Assembly: GCF_017876535.1 (NCBI RefSeq)
Contig: NZ_JAGIOF010000001.1
Span: 186,001-250,000 of the forward strand
DNA: 64,000 bases
Direction of reading: 5' to 3'
Source of the DNA: Paeniglutamicibacter kerguelensis
GTDB taxonomy: Bacteria; Actinomycetota; Actinomycetes; Actinomycetales; Micrococcaceae
Each line of letters opens with the position of its first letter. The stretch's first letter is position 1. Made by a program: the position numbers and the translations under genes. This document shows positions 61,138 through 64,000 of this stretch, piece by piece. The notes below the pieces were generated by a model. The model worked only from the letters and a program-made list of their open reading frames with translations. It did no database searches and was not told where the DNA came from.

Positions 61138-61793
61138 GCGTCTTCGGTCTCCAGTTCAAGTTCTTCGGTGTCGTCCGCGCCCACGCGCTCGATCGCGGCG
61201 ATGTAGTCGGGGATTTCCTCGATGGTCGCGAAGGGCAGGGCCAGTGCCAGGGCGCCGGAGACCTTGTATTCGTCGGCCAGCTCGGTGGGCAGGATCAGCT
61301 TCAGGCTCAGCAGGCGGGCCAGCGCCGCGTCGGTGGTTTCCTCGAGCTTCTTGTCATCAGTGTCCCCGGGGGCACGGTGTTCGAGCAGGATTTCGCGGGC
61401 GGCCTCGCGGGTGACGACCGCGTCGGTGCCGGAGCCGGCGTGGCGTTCGAGCAGCAGGCGCAGGCGCAGCGCCAGCAGCGTTTCCTCGCGCTTGAGCGCG
61501 CGACGCGGGGCGATGGCGGTGGTGTGCGCGGCCTCAAGGGCGACGGGGCTCAGCAGCGCGATCTTGCGCGAGGCATCGACCTCGAGGACCAGGAAGATCT
61601 CGGCGACGTACGCGGAGATCTCCGCCCGGCGGTCCAGCACCAGCTGCCAGAGCCGGGGTTCGGCGACCCCGTCAAGGTAGGGGCCGCGCAGCAGGCGGAC
61701 CAGGAGCTGGCGCAGCGGCAGTTCGAAGGAACCCGTGTCGCCCTCGAAGAGGCGGCGTTCGGCTGCGGCGCCGGAGGGCAGTTGCGTACTCAT
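61134..61793 (-). CDS. jetB: Wadjet JetB / MksE-like subunit (DUF4194)
   Basis: 219 residues, winged-helix kite-type partner of the SMC complex: ELPLRQLLVRLLRGPYLDGVAEPRLWQLVLDRRAEISAYVAEIFLVLEVDASRKIALL and EETLLALRLRLLLERHAGSG. The DUF4194 context, size and location between jetA and jetC are diagnostic. Both ends overlap neighbours by four bases. Confidence 0.88.
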   Translation of the reverse strand: MSTQLPSGAAAERRLFEGDTGSFELPLRQLLVRLLRGPYLDGVAEPRLWQLVLDRRAEISAYVAEIFLVLEVDASRKIALLSPVALEAAHTTAIAPRRALKREETLLALRLRLLLERHAGSGTDAVVTREAAREILLEHRAPGDTDDKKLEETTDAALARLLSLKLILPTELADEYKVSGALALALPFATIEEIPDYIAAIERVGADDTEELELETEDA

Positions 61794-63247
61794 GCTGGAT
61801 CCTTCGTGAAGCTGATGGCTGGCACCAGGGCGGTGCGGGTGGTGCCGTCGACCTGGGTGAAAGTGATTTCTTCGAAGCTTGTTTCATCCGGGTCCTCGCC
61901 GCCGAGGCGGGCGGCCTCGATGAGGTAGCGGATGGTGTTCAGGTGCTTGTGCCGGTCCTCGAGCGTCTTGTAGGCCTCGGTCAGCGACACCGCGCCGCCG
62001 GATGCCGATCGCGCGGCCGACAGCGCCCTGTTCAGGGCCGGGACATCGGGGCTCGGGGTGCTCGGGGTGCGGCGTATGTCCGCGACCGAGAGTTCCGGAG
62101 GCGCGGCAAGCTTCGGCGGGGCCACGTGTTCGTCCGGGTCGTAGATGCCCAGCCCGGCGATCGAGGTGAAGCGCGGGCTGTAGAGCTTGATCGGGGCGAC
62201 CAGCGTGCGCGAATGCAGGGCACGCGAGGACGCGACGGCGAGTTCGGCTGCACGCACGGCCTCGCGCAGCACGGCGGCTTCCTTGAATTCCTCGGATTGC
62301 ACGTAGGCGTGCAGGGATTCCGAAAGCCTGCCGTAGGACTGGTGGACCTCGGAGGCTTGGCGGCGCAGCTCGCGCAGCAGGTTCGCCAGCGTGTGGCGTT
62401 CCTGCGCGTCAAGGGAATCGACGAAGTCGCGTTCGAGCACCTCGTTGACAGCCTCGCGGAAGCGCACCTGCGCCTCCGGTGAGTTCAGGAACTCGGTGAA
62501 GCCGCGGAAGGTCTCGCCCTGCGGGGTGCTGCGCAGCTGCTTGTCGCCCTCGAGCACCGCGCCGATGGCGACGCCCTTGACGGTCGAGGATTCCATGATT
62601 TCCCCGCGCAGCGCGTGGAGCATTTCCTGCACGCCGTCGCGCATGCGCTTGAAGTCCGCGGGCAGGCCCGAAGCCATGTCCAGCACGGATCGGGTTGCCG
62701 CAAGCGCGCCCTCCTTGGGCAGCACTGCGGGGGAGGTGCCGTCGCGCAGCGCGGTGATCTTTTCCTGACGTTGGGCGATTTCCGCTTCCAGAGCGCGGAT
62801 ACGGGCGGCCGGGTCGGGGTCGGTTTCATGGGCCAGGGACTCGAGGGAAACCAGCAGGGTGTTCAGCCGCGAGGAGTTCAGGTTGGTGCGGTCACCTGAG
62901 AAGTCCGCAAGGAACTTGAGCACGCGGGCCGTCTGCGCGGTGGGTTCGTAGACAAAGTGCCCGTCGACCAGGGGCCTGGCCAGAAACTGGTTTTTCACCC
63001 AGGCATCAGCATACTGCGCGGCCGTCATGGAGTCGTTGAAACCGGGGTCCTCGGCGCGCACCACCTTGAGGAACGCCTCGAGGGAGGCCTGGAAGACCTC
63101 CAGCCCGATCCGGGGCTTAGCGCTGGTGAATTCTGCACGCAGGAAGGCAACTGCCCACGGGGCGGTGGAGAGCAACTTCCAGGCCGCCGAGGACCTGAAT
63201 TGTTGCGTCTGACTCCACAGCGGGCTCGCTGGGTGGGTAGGTCGCAT
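61790..63247 (-). CDS. jetA: Wadjet JetA / MksF-like kleisin subunit (DUF3375)
   Basis: 485 residues from ATG 63247 (MRPTHPASPLWSQTQQFRSS), behind AAAAGGACC. N-terminal winged helix (AEFTSAKPRIGLEVFQASLEAFLKVVRAEDPGF), a long coiled-coil middle (ALEAEIAQRQEKITALRD) and C-terminal DUF3375 region with PIKLYSPRFTSIAGLGIYDPDEHV. It bridges the SMC heads. First gene of a tightly coupled jetA-jetB-jetC operon. A longer upstream frame has atypical composition and is rejected. Confidence 0.88.
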   Translation of the reverse strand: MRPTHPASPLWSQTQQFRSSAAWKLLSTAPWAVAFLRAEFTSAKPRIGLEVFQASLEAFLKVVRAEDPGFNDSMTAAQYADAWVKNQFLARPLVDGHFVYEPTAQTARVLKFLADFSGDRTNLNSSRLNTLLVSLESLAHETDPDPAARIRALEAEIAQRQEKITALRDGTSPAVLPKEGALAATRSVLDMASGLPADFKRMRDGVQEMLHALRGEIMESSTVKGVAIGAVLEGDKQLRSTPQGETFRGFTEFLNSPEAQVRFREAVNEVLERDFVDSLDAQERHTLANLLRELRRQASEVHQSYGRLSESLHAYVQSEEFKEAAVLREAVRAAELAVASSRALHSRTLVAPIKLYSPRFTSIAGLGIYDPDEHVAPPKLAAPPELSVADIRRTPSTPSPDVPALNRALSAARSASGGAVSLTEAYKTLEDRHKHLNTIRYLIEAARLGGEDPDETSFEEITFTQVDGTTRTALVPAISFTKDPA

Positions 63248-63391
63248 CACGGTCCTTTTGCGGGGGATTGAACCCAACAATCCTAGTCCATCGGCGCGCC
63301 GATTTAAGGTTCGCGTGCAGGAGGGTAAGGTCGGTTGCGCCGATCCAACGACCAATACACGGCATTGGCCGCGGAGAGGAAAAGGGAGAAG

Positions 63392-64000
63392 GTGCTTCAA
63401 CGCACTCGCCTGGCCGCAGCCGTGGTGGCTGCCGCGGCACTGGTACTTGCAAGCTGTACGCCTGGGTCCCCGGGCGCGGCCGCACCAAGCAAGCAGGCTG
63501 CAACAGTATCCATCCCGGCACCGGCACCGGCTCCGGCAACCGACCCCCCCCACAACCCAAACCCCCGCAACCCAAACCCCCGTGACACACGCAACAGGGG
63601 AACCGGCCGCACCCACTGAAGCCGAGCTCCTCGGCAGGGCCCGGACCTTGGCCGCCGGCTACGACTACGATGCCGCGGCCAAGGCGCTGGCGGGGCTCAC
63701 AGGCGAGGAAGCCGAGGCTGCGCGAACCGGGATCGCCAAGGCCGGCGCCATGGAGTGGAAAGACAATTCGAAGATCTCGCACCTGTTCTTCCACCCGCTC
63801 ATCGTCGATCCGAAGCGTGCCTTCGACGGGGATAGCCGCCAGCGGGGATACCCGGACTACATGGTGACCATGAAGGAATTCGGCAAGATCAATGACGAGC
63901 TCCACAATCGCGGTTTTGTGTTGGTGAACCCCTCCGACATTGCGGGCTTGGACAAGAACGGCAAGATGGCCTACCGGAGGTCCTCCTGCCCAAGGGCAAG
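63392..64000 (+). pseudogene. Lipoprotein polysaccharide-deacetylase-like gene, frameshifted and cut by the edge
   Basis: GTG 63392 starts a lipoprotein signal (VVAAAALVLASC) followed by a Pro/Ala/Thr linker. The frame breaks in a C8 run at 63544-63551: with seven Cs it would continue into TTQTPATQTPVTHATGEP and a domain SHLFFHPLIVDPKRAFDGDSRQRGYPDYMVTMKEFGKINDELHNRGFVLVNPSD, like N-terminal parts of actinobacterial polysaccharide deacetylases. A second one-base loss near 63978 again shifts the frame just before YR-EVLLPKGK would be read. Either the gene is dead, or these are base-call errors. Confidence 0.55.

Overview
The window is high-GC DNA with short intergenic gaps, many 4-base start/stop overlaps and frequent GTG/TTG starts. 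Gene content (glyA-soxBDA sarcosine oxidase operon, creatinine catabolism, FCD- and PucR-type regulators, Tat lipoprotein, JetABC) suggests a soil actinobacterium of the Micrococcaceae (Arthrobacter/Paeniglutamicibacter type). The taxon is an inference from gene content only. No rRNA, tRNA or CRISPR array was seen.

Layout. (1) 1-6464: reverse-strand operon glyA-soxB-soxD-soxA (soxA runs off the left edge) with a divergent GntR/FCD regulator. (2) 6591-8054: an unrecognised membrane protein. (3) 8287-17045: creatinine block with a PucR regulator, NCS1 permease, creatininase, MHS-type transporter, creatinase, an FCY1-like deaminase and an IclR regulator. Blocks 1 and 3 fit end to end: creatinine to creatine to sarcosine plus urea to glycine plus a one-carbon unit to serine. 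(4) 17345-24853: Tat lipoprotein, FAD dehydrogenase, small membrane proteins, DUF2087 protein, inositol-monophosphatase family enzyme, and a MarR/MFS efflux pair. (5) 25148-33080: CoA-transferase, PucR regulator, aminotransferase, glutaryl-CoA-dehydrogenase-like enzyme, aldehyde dehydrogenase and 3-hydroxyacyl-CoA dehydrogenase. Together these read as a 5-aminovalerate/glutarate (lysine) route.

(6) 33081-41458: PNPOx-like protein, App1-like phosphatase, thioesterase, histidine phosphatase, siderophore-interacting protein and heme oxygenase (both behind candidate iron boxes), tag-alkA base-excision pair, and an ArsR/CDF metal-efflux pair. (7) 41991-51544: amine permease, cytochrome P450, 3Fe-4S ferredoxin, ferredoxin reductase, glutamine-synthetase-like ligase, a signal-less solute-binding-fold protein and two class I amidotransferase hydrolases, followed on the reverse strand by a Cache-like protein and an FCD regulator. 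This looks like a P450 plus gamma-glutamylation pathway for a secondary or cyclic amine and is one of the two most interesting loci. (8) 51732-55695: VanZ-like protein and a LolD/MacB-type ABC exporter behind a perfect 18-bp palindrome.

(9) 55717-57755: a lower-GC insert flanked by a duplicated piece of the ogt 3' end, then ogt and a sigma factor. (10) 57814-63247: jetA-jetB-jetC, an SMC-type Wadjet/MksBEF complex with no jetD (nuclease) gene beside it. (11) 63392-end: a probable polysaccharide-deacetylase lipoprotein carrying two apparent frameshifts.
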